The position numbers were made by a program, and so were the translations under genes. From the NCBI GenBank assembly GCA_022579005.1, contig MU401518.1, positions 62,001-126,000 of the forward strand: DNA of 64,000 bases. The letters run 5' to 3'. This document shows, in pieces, positions 12,182 to 24,924 of this stretch (position 1 is its first letter; each line of letters starts with the position of its first letter). This stretch comes from Poronia punctata. Lineage: Eukaryota > Ascomycota > Sordariomycetes > Xylariales > Xylariaceae. Below the pieces are notes generated by a model that did not search any database, was not told where the DNA came from, and was given only the letters and a program-made list of their open reading frames with translations.

Positions 12182-13006
12182 ATGGCTTTGCCGGACGCAC
12201 TGCTACGGTACATATGCGGCATAGTGCTGCTCATCGCATCCGTCAATGCTTTGAAGTTCGACCTCACAGCCGTGCCCCAGCGCGACGGGAAGAAGGAACG
12301 ATGCATAAGGAATTTCGTCGCGAAAGAGACACTAGTCGTCGTTACGGCTATTGTGAGCGGGTCCAAGGGCGATGGACAGGTTGTTAACATGCGTGTACGT
12401 CGAAGGACTTGGCGATATCGATGGGGGTGGCAGCACCCCAACCTCGAAATTCAATATCTAACGAGAAGATGGTTACAGATCAAGGATACCGTCGGAAACG
12501 AATACGGCCGGCCGAGAGACGTAGCCGGCGAGCAACGAACCGTCTTCACGTCGCATGCAGACGCAGCTTTTGATGTATGCTTCGAGAACATCCTAGTCGG
12601 AGGTAAGTGAATCGAAACGGGCCCCCAATCGCTTTACGGTTCCCAAGGCCGACGAAAAAGCACAGCTCTGAAGGACTTTAAACCAGGACGAGTCAACAAC
12701 CCGGTCCGCCACATTGAGCTAGACATCGACATCGGCGCCGATGCTAAGGACTGGTCTGCCATCCAAGCCACGGAGAAGCTACGCCCCGTCGAGATGGAAT
12801 TGCGCCGTGTGGAGGAGATGATCCAGGAAGTCGTGACTGAGATGGATTACCTGCGAGCCAGAGAACAGAAATTGCGCGACACCAATGAGAGCACAAACAC
12901 CCGCGTCAAATGGTTCGGTATCGGCACCACCTCGCTACTCGTAGCCCTATGGGTCTGGCAAATCATGTACCTACGGGCCTACTTCCGGTCGAAGCATCTC
13001 ATTTAA
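12182..13006 (+). CDS. erv25: p24 family COPII vesicle cargo protein Erv25
   Basis: A p24/emp24/GOLD protein that cycles between ER and Golgi and helps load cargo into COPII vesicles. Exons 12182-12394, 12479-12602 and 12687-13006 give 218 aa with frame kept; intron 1 uses GTACGT and intron 2 GTAAGT. Residues 1-23 form a signal peptide ([17 protein letters not shown]), followed by the conserved [23 protein letters not shown] start of the GOLD domain. Exon 2 carries [11 protein letters not shown] and [14 protein letters not shown]. Exon 3 has [15 protein letters not shown], the coiled-coil [21 protein letters not shown], one transmembrane segment ([20 protein letters not shown]) and the short cytosolic tail RSKHLI. 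Length and layout fit the family. The first intron acceptor and the second intron boundaries are hand-chosen to match conserved sequence. Confidence 0.93.
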
Positions 13007-13835
13007 GTGGAAAGATGGCTATAGACAATCTTTGAACGGTTTAGGAACCGAAACGACGATGGACGTTTTCAGAAGATTCGAATCCCAGACCTCAGACATG
13101 GGGGAGCGGATTCCGGACGCTTAAAACGCGACAATCTAATGGGCTCCGGATTGACTAGGAGTTGAAAGAGGCAACGGACCACGGCGAGGGAAAATCTACG
13201 AAATTGCACCGATGCATGAGGACTGAAAGCATAGACATGCTTGTACACATAGGCTGTATGATGAACGGGACTAGGTGCAACGGAATGAAATCGACGGTCG
13301 AAATGGGACAAATAAGTGGTACACTACTAAATGCCATGCTGCCAATTAATTAAAAAATGTCAGAGTGCTGCATGCAGGTTCTATCTTTAAAAAGTCGACA
13401 AAATGACCGCATGGTGAAGTCGTTCGAGATATACTTACACATGCGTAAATTAAGCATGTAACGAGAATGGGATAAATCACGTTGATCAGCTGCCGGACCG
13501 GATAGCTTCGGAGCACGGTAAGCTAAAAGTCGAGGTAAAGCAAGACCGGAGATCCTCGGCAACCGCCCAGGTAGTACCTACCTAGATCTCCAAATTACAT
13601 TTGCGATGATGATGGAACCCGACTCCATTCTTTTTTACCCATAACCTACGTCAAGCCACAATCTAATCCTCCCTTTCTTTCACCTTGCCCCTCTTAACCT
13701 CTTTCTTTGACCGATTGTAAAGCTACATATAGCCCTCCCAGCCGCAATATACAATACGGATAGAGCTCCCACAACCAAATCGCAAAAAAAGAAAGAAAGA
13801 AATCACCCAAGATCGAGACCAAGATCGAGACCAAG
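13007..13835. other. Intergenic region
   Basis: 3' flank of the Erv25 gene and 5' flank of the Sdh5 gene. A short run GATTCGAATCCC at 13074-13085 recalls a tRNA T-arm but no cloverleaf surrounds it. Three partial copies of an AAGATCGAGACC unit lie just before the next start codon. Nothing else seen. Confidence 0.5.
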
Positions 13836-14659
13836 ATGTCGACATCATTACCGCGCGTTCTCCTCCGTCCGGCCCGCCATGCGCTCTCCCGTGCCTCTCC
13901 GCGCATCATGATCCGCGCCATGGCCACGACGACAGGCAATGCCCCGCCCATGGAACCGCAGAAGCAGCGCCCACGCGAGATGGCCGTGGGCGAGCTCGAG
14001 GGCGCCTCTTTCCGGATCGAGCCGCTTCGACGTGTCGGCGAGGACGATAAGACGATGCGTGCGCGACTTGTTTGTACGTAACCGTTATATAACTCCCTCC
14101 AAAGAAAAGAAAGCTAAATCACAGTAAAAAAAAAAAAGACCAATCCAGGAAGCGCGGAATCCTCGAAACCGATCTCCTCCTCTCGACTTTCGCAGACGAA
14201 TATCTCCCCACGATGAAGCGGGAACAGATGGCCGAATATGACCTCTTCCTCGACGAGAATGATTGGGATATATATTACTGGGCTACACAGGAAGAACCAG
14301 CTGCCAATTCCAGCTCGCCTGCCACTGCCACTGCCAATACGACGAATACGACGACGACGACGGATACTAGTTCCGCCGACTACGCAAGCGGGGCCGAGAC
14401 AGCAACGGCGACGGCCGAGTCCTCGACTACGGGTGGTGCCCCTCTCTCGGGCGAACATACAGATGCCAAGGTATCCGACGTCCCGCCCACACCGTATGCC
14501 GGCGAATGGGCGCAGACCGTGGGCACTTTCAAGCCTGCGTATAGACCTGTGCCTGACCGCTGGCGGGATAGCGGTATCTTGAAGCTCCTTCGTGAGCATG
14601 TCCGTGCGCGCTCTGGCGAGAAGGGCGGTATGGCTTTCATGCCTGCGCTTCGAAGCTGA
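13836..14659 (+). CDS. sdh5: Succinate dehydrogenase assembly factor 2 (Sdh5/SDHAF2/SdhE family)
   Basis: A mitochondrial matrix factor needed for covalent attachment of FAD to the succinate dehydrogenase flavoprotein. Exons 13836-14073 and 14139-14659 (intron 65 nt, acceptor after an A-run) give 252 aa. The N-terminus, rich in Arg, Ser and Ala and lacking acidic residues ([19 protein letters not shown]), looks like a mitochondrial presequence. The SdhE fold follows: [20 protein letters not shown] with the conserved R-G-x-x-E motif (Arg85 to Glu89), then STFADEYLP and the hallmark [15 protein letters not shown]. After that motif there is a roughly 60-residue Ala/Thr/Ser-rich insertion before the conserved-looking C-terminal end ([17 protein letters not shown]); this low-complexity stretch is longer than in yeast. 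The spliced junction restores the RKRGILE motif, which supports the model. Confidence 0.93.
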
Positions 14660-15642
14660 TCAGATGTCTGGGAAAAACTACGAAAAAAACACAGAGGAAA
14701 GTGAAATCCAAGCGAAAAACCAGAAACTCCATTTCCACACCCCCATCACACACACATTATCAGTATCGACGAATCAACACCCCAGTTCGCAATGGGAGAG
14801 GAAGTATTTGTACAGCAATAAGAGAAAGGGGGGAACACCAGGAATACGGCTACGGCACGACGAAAAGAAAAAAGTGATAAAAGAATCATGAGGAATTTTT
14901 GGTCCGTCTTGGGCATATGTATGTTGTACGATTACGAACCAATATGTTTGTTTGTACATCTGTATAGGTAAATGTGTACTATTACACCAAGTTGTTACGG
15001 GATCAAAAGTTATTGTTGGTCAATATCTTACAAGTCGAATAAGTTTCATGTAAAGAGGGGCGGGAGTGAGTGGCAGCAGACATGAATAAAATCCATTCAT
15101 TCACCTCGGGAAAAGATTTCCCCTATTCAAAAATGACAAAAAAGTAAAGTAAAATAAAATAAATGCGCTGCCATCGACCCTGACCTCTGATGCGCCATAC
15201 TTGATAAAGCTCTTAATTATTCGTTCCATTTCATCCCATTATGAATCGGTCAAAGGGGAATAAAAACGACCGGAGAGGGAGAGGGAAATTGAAGGAAATA
15301 AAAAAAAAGGTACGTTGCGTGCTTCGTATTCCTCTCCTAGAATTCGTGATCTCGTACCGTTTACGCCCCTCCCCGCCAAAACACCACTATGAAGAAGAAA
15401 ACAAGACATAAGACAACTAAACTGTCCGTCCCCTCGCGCCCTTGTCTTGTCTTTGCCGTGTGTCATACGAAATGCGATTGCGGCCCCGAAATCTGGTATC
15501 TTTCCCGAACTGAGCCCGTGCCGCCTCCCCCGAATGCCGTCCCTTCCCCATTATGCGCCTTAAAAAAAGAATTTGAATGCTGTAGATACACAGAGTTTGC
15601 GATTTGCCTTGAAACCGCCCCAAAAAAAGACACGCGGCTCTC
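14660..15642. other. Intergenic region between convergent genes
   Basis: About 1 kb between the 3' ends of the Sdh5 and Dsn1 genes. A-rich stretches such as AAAGTAAAGTAAAATAAAAT near 15143 fit 3' untranslated and polyadenylation regions. No gene seen. Confidence 0.5.
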
Positions 15643-17416
15643 TCATCCGCCGCTTTCGGGCAGGATTTTGCTCAGTCCCCGAAGAACCTCCATTATGGGC
15701 ATATCCTTGGTTCCCACGCCGGCTTTCTCCCGTTCTTCGCGCTCCTTTAACCGGACGGCAGTCAGACCGAGGACTTTGTCTGCTTGGCGACCGCCAGCTT
15801 CCATGCGCTGCTCGATCTTGTGCACGTTGTCCACCAGGCGATCGACCTTGATCTCCAACAACTTTTGTAGCTCCAGTAGACGCTCCCGCGTCCTCGGTAT
15901 CAGTGAGTTCATCATCATTGAAGCTGGAGAGGTCGATAATGAAGAGAGAATCTGCGCCTCCTCTGGGTCGAGTAACGAGGCGTCGGGCATGGCTTGATTG
16001 GCGTTGGACGCCGACGGTTCAAAGAGCGGCGGCATTTCCGGTGGTTGCTGTTTGAGAGATTGCCATTTCTTCTTTTCAGCTTTTAATCTAATTATCCAAG
16101 TCAGCGACGGGGGAGCCGTATATGCACGATTTGTGTATCCCTTAACCGGGCTTACCGTTTTATCCTGGCTTCTAACTCGACAATCTTTTCGTCGTGTTCG
16201 ACATTCCGCGGGTTGGGCTTCACAATCGGGGGTGGTTTGAGTACTTCAGGAACCTCTTCACGAGCGAACCAATCCGAAAATTCCGACCGTGAAGAGAAAT
16301 CCTTTAAAAGTTGATCCTGAATCGCTCGAGCTGGCAAATATAGAATGTTAGCTCTGCTTCCCGCCAACAAGAAACAATTGGAATAGCAACCTGAGATCCT
16401 TACCTCCTAGAATCGCATTAGAATTTAGAGAACCGAGCGGTGGTTTCTCTGCCAAAGACCTCTCCCCGCACCACGTCAAAAGTTGTTTCATTCGCCGTGG
16501 TTCGGGAAGTCCCTCGGCTTCGATATGTTTGTAAAATTCCGCAGCATTCACCTCCCGGTGCGGTATCGCGCTATGGCCGCTTTCAATCAAAGAACTTGCT
16601 CTCCTTCCACGCATGCCCAGACTACTCCTCCGGTTCCCCGTCTTCTTCCGCATCTCCTTGTTGCGATTTATGATCGGCGTATCACTAAACGGCAGAGCAA
16701 TCTTCCTTCCCGCTGAAGCGTCTTCTAGCCTTTGCATCCTCTCGGTATCTAACGGTGTTGATTGTGCTGGAGTTCCGTGCTCTTCAGCCACGCGCCGGTC
16801 TTTCGGTGCGCCATTTGCAACTCTCGTCGGCGCGGGGGCGGCTTTGTCAATTGAAGACCTGGTCCGATGCCTGGTAGTTCTCTGCTGTGGTTGCGGTGGT
16901 GACGGTAACTGTAGCCGTTGTGAGGAGCTATCATCTGAATGTATTGGAGCTTGGCTCGACTTTCGCTTGGTTGTTCTCTTCGGTGCCGGCTTCGGTGCAA
17001 CCTTGGGCGCGTCCTCGTGGTCATCCCTCTGTTTGGGAGGTCTGCCTCTCCTTCCAGCTGGCTTTGGCGCTGGCTTTGGCGCCGGCGCCGGCGCAAGTTC
17101 ATCCTCAAGTATAGGCTCTGGCTGTGTCGTCTTCACCTTTTTTCGGGCAAATACAAAGTCCCCATCTTGCTCGTCGTATGCTACGTTTCACATGCTAGTT
17201 AGCAGGCCACCCCCAATCATTGTTTGTTTTGTTTATTTTTATTTGAAGTGGTAATTGCGCCGATAATAGACGGCAGACGCCGAGACGAGACGCGACGCTC
17301 TTCGCCTGGCTGGGAAGGCGTGACCTACCGGCAATACGCTCGCTCCTCCGGCGTTTGGGCTGGTTGCTCATGCTAAGTATTTGCAGTGGCTGGCGGGTCT
17401 GCACAAGAGTAGTCAT
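15643..17416 (-). CDS. dsn1: Kinetochore MIND/Mis12 complex subunit Dsn1 (Mis13)
   Basis: Dsn1 is a subunit of the four-protein Mis12/MIND complex that links centromeric CENP-C to the Ndc80 microtubule binder. Exons 17416-17329, 17180-16404, 16330-16156 and 16087-15643 give 494 aa, in frame at every junction. Exon 1 ends RRRSERIAA, joined to YDEQDGDFVFARKK. Next comes a Pro/Ala/Lys low-complexity region (APAPAPKPAPKPA, APKPAPKRTTKRK). The conserved core is PFSDTPIINRNKEMRKK, RRSSLGMRGRRASSLI (containing RRSS and RRAS sites of the type phosphorylated by Aurora B in other species) and FYKHIEAEGLPEPRRMKQLLTWC. The C-terminal half is coiled-coil, including IPRTRERLLELQKLLEIKVDRL. A second in-frame ATG at 17371 (MSNQPKRRRS) is an alternative start. 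Confidence 0.9.
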
Positions 17417-19009
17417 GGACGCAGAATATGGATTGGCATTGAGATGTCGTCGAGGGCGGTGGGCAAGAGAGTCGAGGAGCTCGCGCGAGTCGTGGGTTGA
17501 CTAGTAATCGATAGGAGCGGCAACGTGATGTGCGACGCGGCGCGATGCATACGCAAAAAGTTTACAGGTGCTCGACTTGGCCGGTCGTTGCTCAGTGTCA
17601 GGGCTAATGGAGAGCCAAATCTCGAGTCGCGCTTAATTGAGGGGACGGGTGGACGGGGTAAGGCTGTTGACGATACTCTTGAGTGGACTGGTCGTGGATG
17701 CTGGGATGTGGGCTTGCCTTCGGCGGTTGAGCGTCGAGGCGCGAAAAAGGTGCCCCGTCCTTTCCCTCCCAATGTTTACATGTGTGTCGGCCTTGTCCAC
17801 TAATAACCAGTTGCAGGTGCTAAAGACTACGTATAGGTACTTTAGTACCCGCAACTTTCCCTTGTGCCCAGGCTTCTGCACAGGTATGAGTACATACCCT
17901 TTTAGTGGGGCTTACCTTCCTGCCTTTGGACTCCAAATACATAACCACAGACACGTACTTATAAGTTTGGGGGTATTCTGTCCGTCTTTCTGCATGTAAA
18001 CACATACCTAATCAACCTATAATATGTGTAGTTTGCTTTTTACCAATAACTATAATAGCAATACTGCTCCCAGGATGACACCATGCAACAAAACGGTGAA
18101 ACAGTATGATATATTGCGTGAATTCTACACAGAGTATGCCAATCGCCTGACCTCCCTCACCTTGGTAAATTGCAGACATGGTTTAAACAATGCCTATTTG
18201 AGTTTTGCATCAGGTTGCGAGGGCGTACAGCGATGCATGCTACGCGTCTAAAGCCTACTCGTACGATGAATGTCTACCTTTGCCATAGTAAAAACGAAAG
18301 CTTCTTCATATGTGCAATAAATGTATTTGTACAGACACTATCTGCAACGAACATGTATTTATTACTCAGCAAACAGACTAGTTAGTTGCAGAGTATTTGT
18401 CTCCGACTCCGAACGCCTTGGTGGGCAAATTCCATAGCTTAACAACAAAATAACCCTTGCCATCTAACGCCGCTTTTCATGTGTATGCCCTTCAATTACG
18501 TACCATCAGAAACAGACATCCATCACCGTCCCAGCCTCTTACCGATGCTCCCGCTCCCCGTGCAAACAGCCGAACATGCCATTTGCAGCCAAAGCCGAAA
18601 CGCCTCATCGTTCCCATGACTGGAGTATTTGTACAGACGTGGCCGCAAGCGAAGGGGGTAGGGGTCGCTTATGCCACGAAATAACTTAGGAACAATGCCA
18701 TGAACCAACACCATACCAGACATACCGCTCTTCCGGTAGGATATCAGTCGTTGCTTCCCCTAAACCCCTTCGGGCCATTCCCCCTATTTGTATAGCAGAG
18801 AAGCCCTAGGTTCTCATGCCAGATTGACATGGCCATCGGTTTCCTGCCCATGTCATTATGTCCACACCACCACACTGCAAACCATATGCGCCTATGGGGG
18901 ATCATTTCTTCTTTCACACCCATCCACTGCGCCCACCCAGACCTCGACTTTCCGAATCTGCGGGCATGGCGGGGGTGGCGTGGAGCCCGGGGCGTTGAGG
19001 TAGCCTACC
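17417..19009. other. Intergenic region
   Basis: About 1.6 kb holding the Dsn1 promoter and the atfA 3' flank. It has one TACTCGTA octamer at 18256 and no convincing gene: the open frames are short and show no recognisable protein or splice structure. Confidence 0.5.
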
Positions 19010-20885
19010 CTATGAGAAGCGCCGCTGAACCCCCTGCCCTGCCATAACCGGTTGGTTCGGAATAGGTGCCCCCATACCGTAGGGGTTGATCTGGGGGTTA
19101 TAAGTCTCCATGGCTTGTTGCATATATGCCCCATGCAGGCCCTGCTGTTGTGTCACTGGGCAGTCTTTGTGAGCAAGTAGCAGGGTTTTCAAGTTGACGA
19201 CTTCTTCCCTCAACTGGGCTATTTGTGCAGTCAGCGCATCATTTTCGCTGCTATAAAGTTCAACCTTGCTTTGTAGATTGGCGAGCCATTGTTTCTTTCG
19301 TTGCCTACACTTCAGGGCGGCCACTCTATGCGTATGTCAGCTACCGTCTCCCCAAATCACGGCGATCAGCTAAGACTGAGGCAGTATCACATACCTGTTA
19401 CGCTCAAGGAAATTCTTTCGCTTTTCTTCGTCTGTCATTTTTGTCTTATTCTGGTTGTCACCACCAGGCTTGGAATCTTCATCTTCCTCATCTGACGTCA
19501 TATCGTCCTGGCTGTGAGTAGACGGCAGGGACGCAGTCATTTTCGCCTTCTTATTTGCGGGCATTTTAGTTGGCGCTTCTTCGGCCTTCCGCCGGCCGTT
19601 GGTCGCCGCTCCACGTTTCCCCTTGCCGCGTGTATTAGGTTTCGCCAGCTCGCTGTCTTCAGAGATATTACTAATCGCTTCGCTAACGCCACGGGTGTTT
19701 GGCTGCGGATGTACACCGTTGCCGTTCATTTGAGGCGAAGTGGATGTGTGGTTCGCCGGTACTGGTGGCGGGTGGGCGTGGACCGGCTGATTGGAAGATA
19801 CTGGATATTGCGTCTGTGGTGGGCCGTTTCTCCCTTGTGCGCCCTGAGCTAACATAAACAGCCCGTTCGCCGCGTCGTTATCGTGCGGGTCAAACGCGCC
19901 TGTTGTGGGCTTGTTCTCGGCCTTTGTAGTGTTGACGGCAGGGGTAGTGGTAGCTTCTTGGGGCTGAGATGTCACTGCAGGTGGATTTATAGTTTGTTGT
20001 TTTTCGCGGTTTTTAGCTGCCGCTGCGCTTATTGCTGTCCGGTGGAAGTCCAACGTGCTCGGGGTTGCGCCGCCGCTGTTAGCTAGTTGCGCAAAAATAG
20101 CCTGAGTGTTGGGACTCGGTGCTGGGAACATAGAACCGCTGCCCCCTGGTGTCAAACCTGTCCTCAGGGAGCTTTCATTCGGGGTAAAGCCGCTGCGCAA
20201 TGTATGAGACGTGTCGCCAAAGTAATCAGTAGGCCCTGACAGCATTGCTGGGCTGAGTGGTCCTGTCCTGAGAGAACCACCGCCCCAGTTAAACGGTGTA
20301 TTTCCGTTACCCGGAAGCAGCGACGACGGCGAGGTCAAGGTGGCTAAGCTAGGCAGTTTGGTTCCTCCCGGTGTCTCTACTGTGCCACCAGTACCGAACG
20401 ACTGCTCGAAGGGATTCGGCTCGAGGTTTAAGTGGCTAGTGTACTGAAAATCCCCGGGCTCTCCTGGTTTGGGCGGCGGTGCTAACGGTCTGGATGGTTC
20501 GGCGTTCCCGTTGACTTCGGCCTTCACCTCGGATACCTTCTTGTCACCGTTGGCATCTGCTTGTGACGGCTCATGTTAGTCCAGGCGAAAGGGTGTGCTA
20601 GATCAATTGGGGCACAAGATGCGCGAGACTGTGGTTCTGTAGGCCACGTTAAGAGGCCGACTAGAGCAGAAGGCGACGATGTTAAGCGCGACGTGCAAAC
20701 CATGGTGATCGGCTCCCGATATAACAAGCTGGACACAGTCGGCACAACACAACAACAACAACAACAACAACAATAACAACAATTGCTAGGTGAAATGGGG
20801 GCGACGACGACGACGACGAGACAAATTGTGTGGACTCACCTGACGATGATGTGTTATCGGACGTTTTGGATTCGGCTGGCGGCAT
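19010..20885 (-). CDS. atfA: bZIP transcription factor of the ATF/CREB class (Atf1/AtfA)
   Basis: Stress-responsive nuclear regulator that in fungi acts downstream of the Sty1/Hog1 MAP kinase and controls oxidative and osmotic stress responses, conidial dormancy and secondary metabolism. Exons 20885-20840 (15 codons plus one base), 20556-19395 and 19325-19010 give 507 aa. The N-terminal half has the family's Ser/Thr/Pro-rich activation regions (EPNPFEQSF, repeated SLRTG, LSPAMLSGPTDYF, FTPNESSLRTGLTPGG). The bZIP begins EEKRKNFLERNR at the end of exon 2 and continues VAALKCRQRKKQWLANLQSK in exon 3 (basic region about residues 393-414), followed by a leucine zipper and the family-typical tail ending PNQPVMAGQGVQRRFS. 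Intron 1 is unusually long (283 nt) and holds CAA and GAC microsatellites. Which of two overlapping acceptors is used in intron 1 is uncertain. Confidence 0.93.
20741..20780. repeat. CAA trinucleotide microsatellite in atfA intron 1
   Basis: About ten near-perfect ACA/CAA units, followed at 20800-20820 by a GAC run. Both are intronic in the proposed model. Confidence 0.85.
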
Positions 20886-23800
20886 GGTGACGACGATGAC
20901 GAAGTTGGCTTTACCCTTCTATATGTTTAAAAAATGTATAAGGATATGATGTAACTATAGCCCGACACGCTGACGCACACGTTAGGGAGGCAGTCTGCAG
21001 AAGGAAAGGCAAACCACCTCTTGTCACCACAGCAGCAGCGAACAAACCGATAATAACGTTTCAGCTAGTAGGTAATTATTGTTCAGGTAATTCCAACAGC
21101 AGGGGAAACCTCGTGTGGCAAAATCCTAGCAATGTTTAACCTGGCTTGATTGATACTTTGATGCTGTGTCGTGGTGTGCGTAAGTGTGTGTTTGATTGGG
21201 GCGGTCGACGCGCTGCTGAGGGAGAATGCTGGGAGAGATTCGTTGCGATGAGGTCATGGAAAGAAGTGACATAAGGGCTGGTTTTTTAGGAAAGGGCAGG
21301 CACAGCAGATGAATAGCCCCCCCAATTTTCTGGTCTGGCACTTGGTAGGAGGGTTTTTACAGCCGAAGGCAAGTACGGTGGGGCAAACCTAGGCGTGCTG
21401 CAAGGATCCTATCCAATAGCAGACGAAGCGAATCGAGAGTGCCGATCGCGAAGGTACCGGGACAGTGTGACTTCTTTGTGGACTCTGATTCGTTGCAGGT
21501 CGACCACCATCTCAGTCCAAGGACTCCATCGACTTGATTCGCTTCAAAAACGGTGCAAACTACGGTATTAAGGTTATTCATTGTACCCCTACCCAGGAAT
21601 ATCCAGTACCTACGAGTAGTTGAAGACTGAAGAATCATCGGTCTCTTTACCCCCTTCCCTCTTAAAGATGTTACAAGCAAATTTGATAGAGCATATCGGT
21701 CTATAAGGTAGTACTTCTAAACAAAACACACAGACAATAAGAACACCTCCCACTACACTGCAATGACGGAAAGATAAGTTGTGATAAGTTAATAACAGAC
21801 CTGCCCCACAGTCCATTGGTTTGTGACATCATACAGAAATCCAGAACAGATATTCAAGAGAAAATAAAGTCGCGGACGGGCGCAAATACTACACGTGCAT
21901 ATATGTAGTAAATACTCAGACATGTCAAACGACGCATACGCAAAAAACCGCAAGCCAAAAGTACGTTGTAGGTAAGTATCCAAAGTGTCTAACCATGAGA
22001 CAAAACACACCAAATGCAGAATGTTGTTGTTGAACGCTAATATCCCTATGCACATTGCGACACCCTGTCCACTTGTATGTAGAACTGCGGCTCTGCGTAC
22101 CATCACGAGGATTACTACTCGTAGCCGTACTCGACAAATACCCGCTTCGGTCACGACGCGTCGAGTAGTCTCAAGCTTCTATCCCGTATCCATCATAGCA
22201 TTACTCGGTGCAAATCTTCCAACATATCAGAATGAAAGCAGATGAGCTGCTATTACAAGTTACTACTCACGACGAGGGGGGATACAGGGCGCGCACCTGA
22301 AGTACGTACAAGCAAAAAATTCATAATGAACAAGCAACTCCATACGTGTTAAAAAGAAGCCATTCTTTAGTTGCAGCTTGAATCCCCCGGACTTTATCCA
22401 AGTCCCGGTGGGCATCTCTTTCTGGTTTAGGATGAATCGCGTCTTCAAGCGAACAGCACCAAGGATGGACACTAGTAAGAACACGGAAGGACGCTAATAG
22501 AAAGACGACAGGACGCAACTCTAGTCTTCTTTCTCATTGGCTTGTCAACTGCCCGGCCCTCCAACCCGCCCGGATCATTTTATATCAATCAATCAATCAT
22601 TGCACGCGCTTCTTATTAGCAAAGTGTTGCAAAGGAACTTTTCTGTTTTCAGAGGGAAGTCCGTCTGGACCTACACGTACCTCCGTCCTGAGTACACGTA
22701 GTACGTGTGACAACGCCACCTGGCCAAATTACACATAGTAGAGGTGACAAGTGTCTAATACCTCATAATGCTGGGGGAAACAGCTTTACTGAGAAAGGGT
22801 TCATTTTTCTGTTGATTAGGGGGGCAAGAGAGAAAAAAGGGTTTGAAGATAGAGCATTCAGGAAGTTAGCAAGAACAACACCGCCTGTTCTAGGTCCTCA
22901 GTACCTAAGTAGGTTTTTGACTCACATGCCTGTGTATGTGCGAGATAATGCGGTACAGTACAGGTACGGGGTCAAGAAAAATGTGTTTCAGCTGTTGCGC
23001 TTTGTTCAGAAATACAACACCTTCTCCTTCTCAGTAGTTAAGAATACACGTATGTGATATCGACTAGGCATTCTACATGCGCAAAATGGCCTCTGACGGA
23101 GTTGAAGCAAAACGACAGCATCGCCTCAACTCTAAGTACGAGAGTCTTTCTTTTCCGAAAATGTATAAACGTTGACGGAGAGTACTACGAGTAGATATCT
23201 CGATATCACCAGATAGGTACGAGTACACTTGTACAGTACACTGTATTATACACTATGACAGCTACGTATTGTTGCCAGCAAGGATCATCTACAGCAAGGT
23301 TACGTCATTTACTGACAAAGCGGATCCTCAAAGTACCAGACCAGTGTATCACAGCCGATCGCAAACTGTGTTCGACCACCAGTACCTTTTGTATTTGGAC
23401 CTAATGTACGTTGTACAAACATTCTTTTAACCTCGATCAGATAGGATCGATTATCAATCAGAATATGGATCCGAGGTTCCTATCATCAAGAAGGCTGACA
23501 AACATCCAACGTTGGATTTGGCCTGGGCCTCACATCCCCAGTAATGTACTTTGTTCAAAATTTCAAATGAATCTGCCCACGCGTATCTGGCTGGACCATA
23601 CCGGTGGGTGTCGGGCCACCTCCACAGAGTCCAGACCCGGCTCAACTTGTCTTTTCTAATACATGCCTCGTTTTTTCCGTATTGTCAAGCCCGCCAGTTC
23701 GACTTGTTCGGAATTTTCTATGGCGTAATAATTTTTCTATCATATATTCAGCTTTCTTCCTGCCAGATAAAAATGGAGTCTTGAAGTTGGAAAAACGTTC

Positions 23801-24895
23801 GAGGCCTGAAACAGATATGCAACCCTGCATTTCAAATATGCTTACACGTATTATATTTCGATAACATGATGAATCCTTATTGACCTATTATTGATGACGC
23901 AAACTTTTGCATGCAGGCCCTAGGCTGACTATTTCTCCACTAAACGCTTGGTGACTGTAAGATTAAGTTTGGCTCATTAAACCGCTAAACTTACGTGTAC
24001 ATTGTGTGGGTACCTTACATACCTACCTTTTAGGTAGACAGATACCTGAGGCACTTACCTTCGAGGATAGCATGTTCAAGTACACGTACACGTACACGTG
24101 AACATACACGAACAAACACTGGTAGAATTGAGTTAAGACGCGATTTGAACTACTCGTAGCTAATGTGTCGAGTCCAAGATTGTCACATACGAGTAGGTAC
24201 TTGTAAATACTAAGTACTTGCACTGCTATCATTGACGTGTAGTTTACAATTACCTCTGCGTAGGTAAGGTTGGGTAACTGAAGATGTGCCCAACACATTA
24301 TGTACTCACTATATCAAGTCATATGAGCCTCACATGTACTCGTATGTTATATTTGGGTACGCCGGATCTGTGAAGCAGAGCCATAGTTCGTGTTTCCTTC
24401 TTGGCAAACGAAGACTCAAAAATTACGCGGTAGAGCAGTTTGCCGGATTCCCGATCAACGGGGGGATAGCGGGGCCGAGGACCCCTCGTTTGGTCCCATT
24501 TTGTTCACGGGAATTGTCGGTTATCAACCAAGACGGGAGCCGCTAGAAGACCGCATACAGGGTCCCGAGTCCCGACTGCGATGTAACCCCGTTCCGAAAA
24601 CGTAGCCTTGTCCGCAATTCTGTTGGTCAATCGATATAGAATGTTGTTGTGCTACCTCGCCATCTCAACAATGGCATGGTAAATGTATCTACAAGGATGA
24701 ACTTTGGAAAATTCGCCCACGCGACATTCGGCTCTACTCGTATGTAATACTTTGCATGATTGCAACAGCGAAAGGGCCGAGAGGAGCATCTACTCTTGTT
24801 GCCATCGAAGACGAAGGAAATCCCGTTACGGTTCCCTGCCACATCTTTTGCCCCTATTTGAGAATTAAGATAGCCGAAGAAGTCGCCGCTGCCAA

Positions 24896-24924
24896 ACCCC
24901 CCCCCCCCCCCCCCCAAAAAAAAA
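24896..24924. repeat. Poly-C followed by poly-A tract
   Basis: An uninterrupted run of about 19 C followed by about 9 A. Such runs are prone to length error in sequencing. Confidence 0.8.

Noticed and set aside
13074..13085. GATTCGAATCCC as a tRNA T-arm
   Set aside because: No acceptor, D or anticodon stem could be built around it on either strand.
15389..15997. 202-codon plus-strand frame
   Set aside because: Antisense to the conserved coiled-coil exon of Dsn1; no family resemblance of its own.
16613..17254. 213-codon plus-strand frame
   Set aside because: Mirror frame of the low-complexity Pro/Ala/Lys region of Dsn1.
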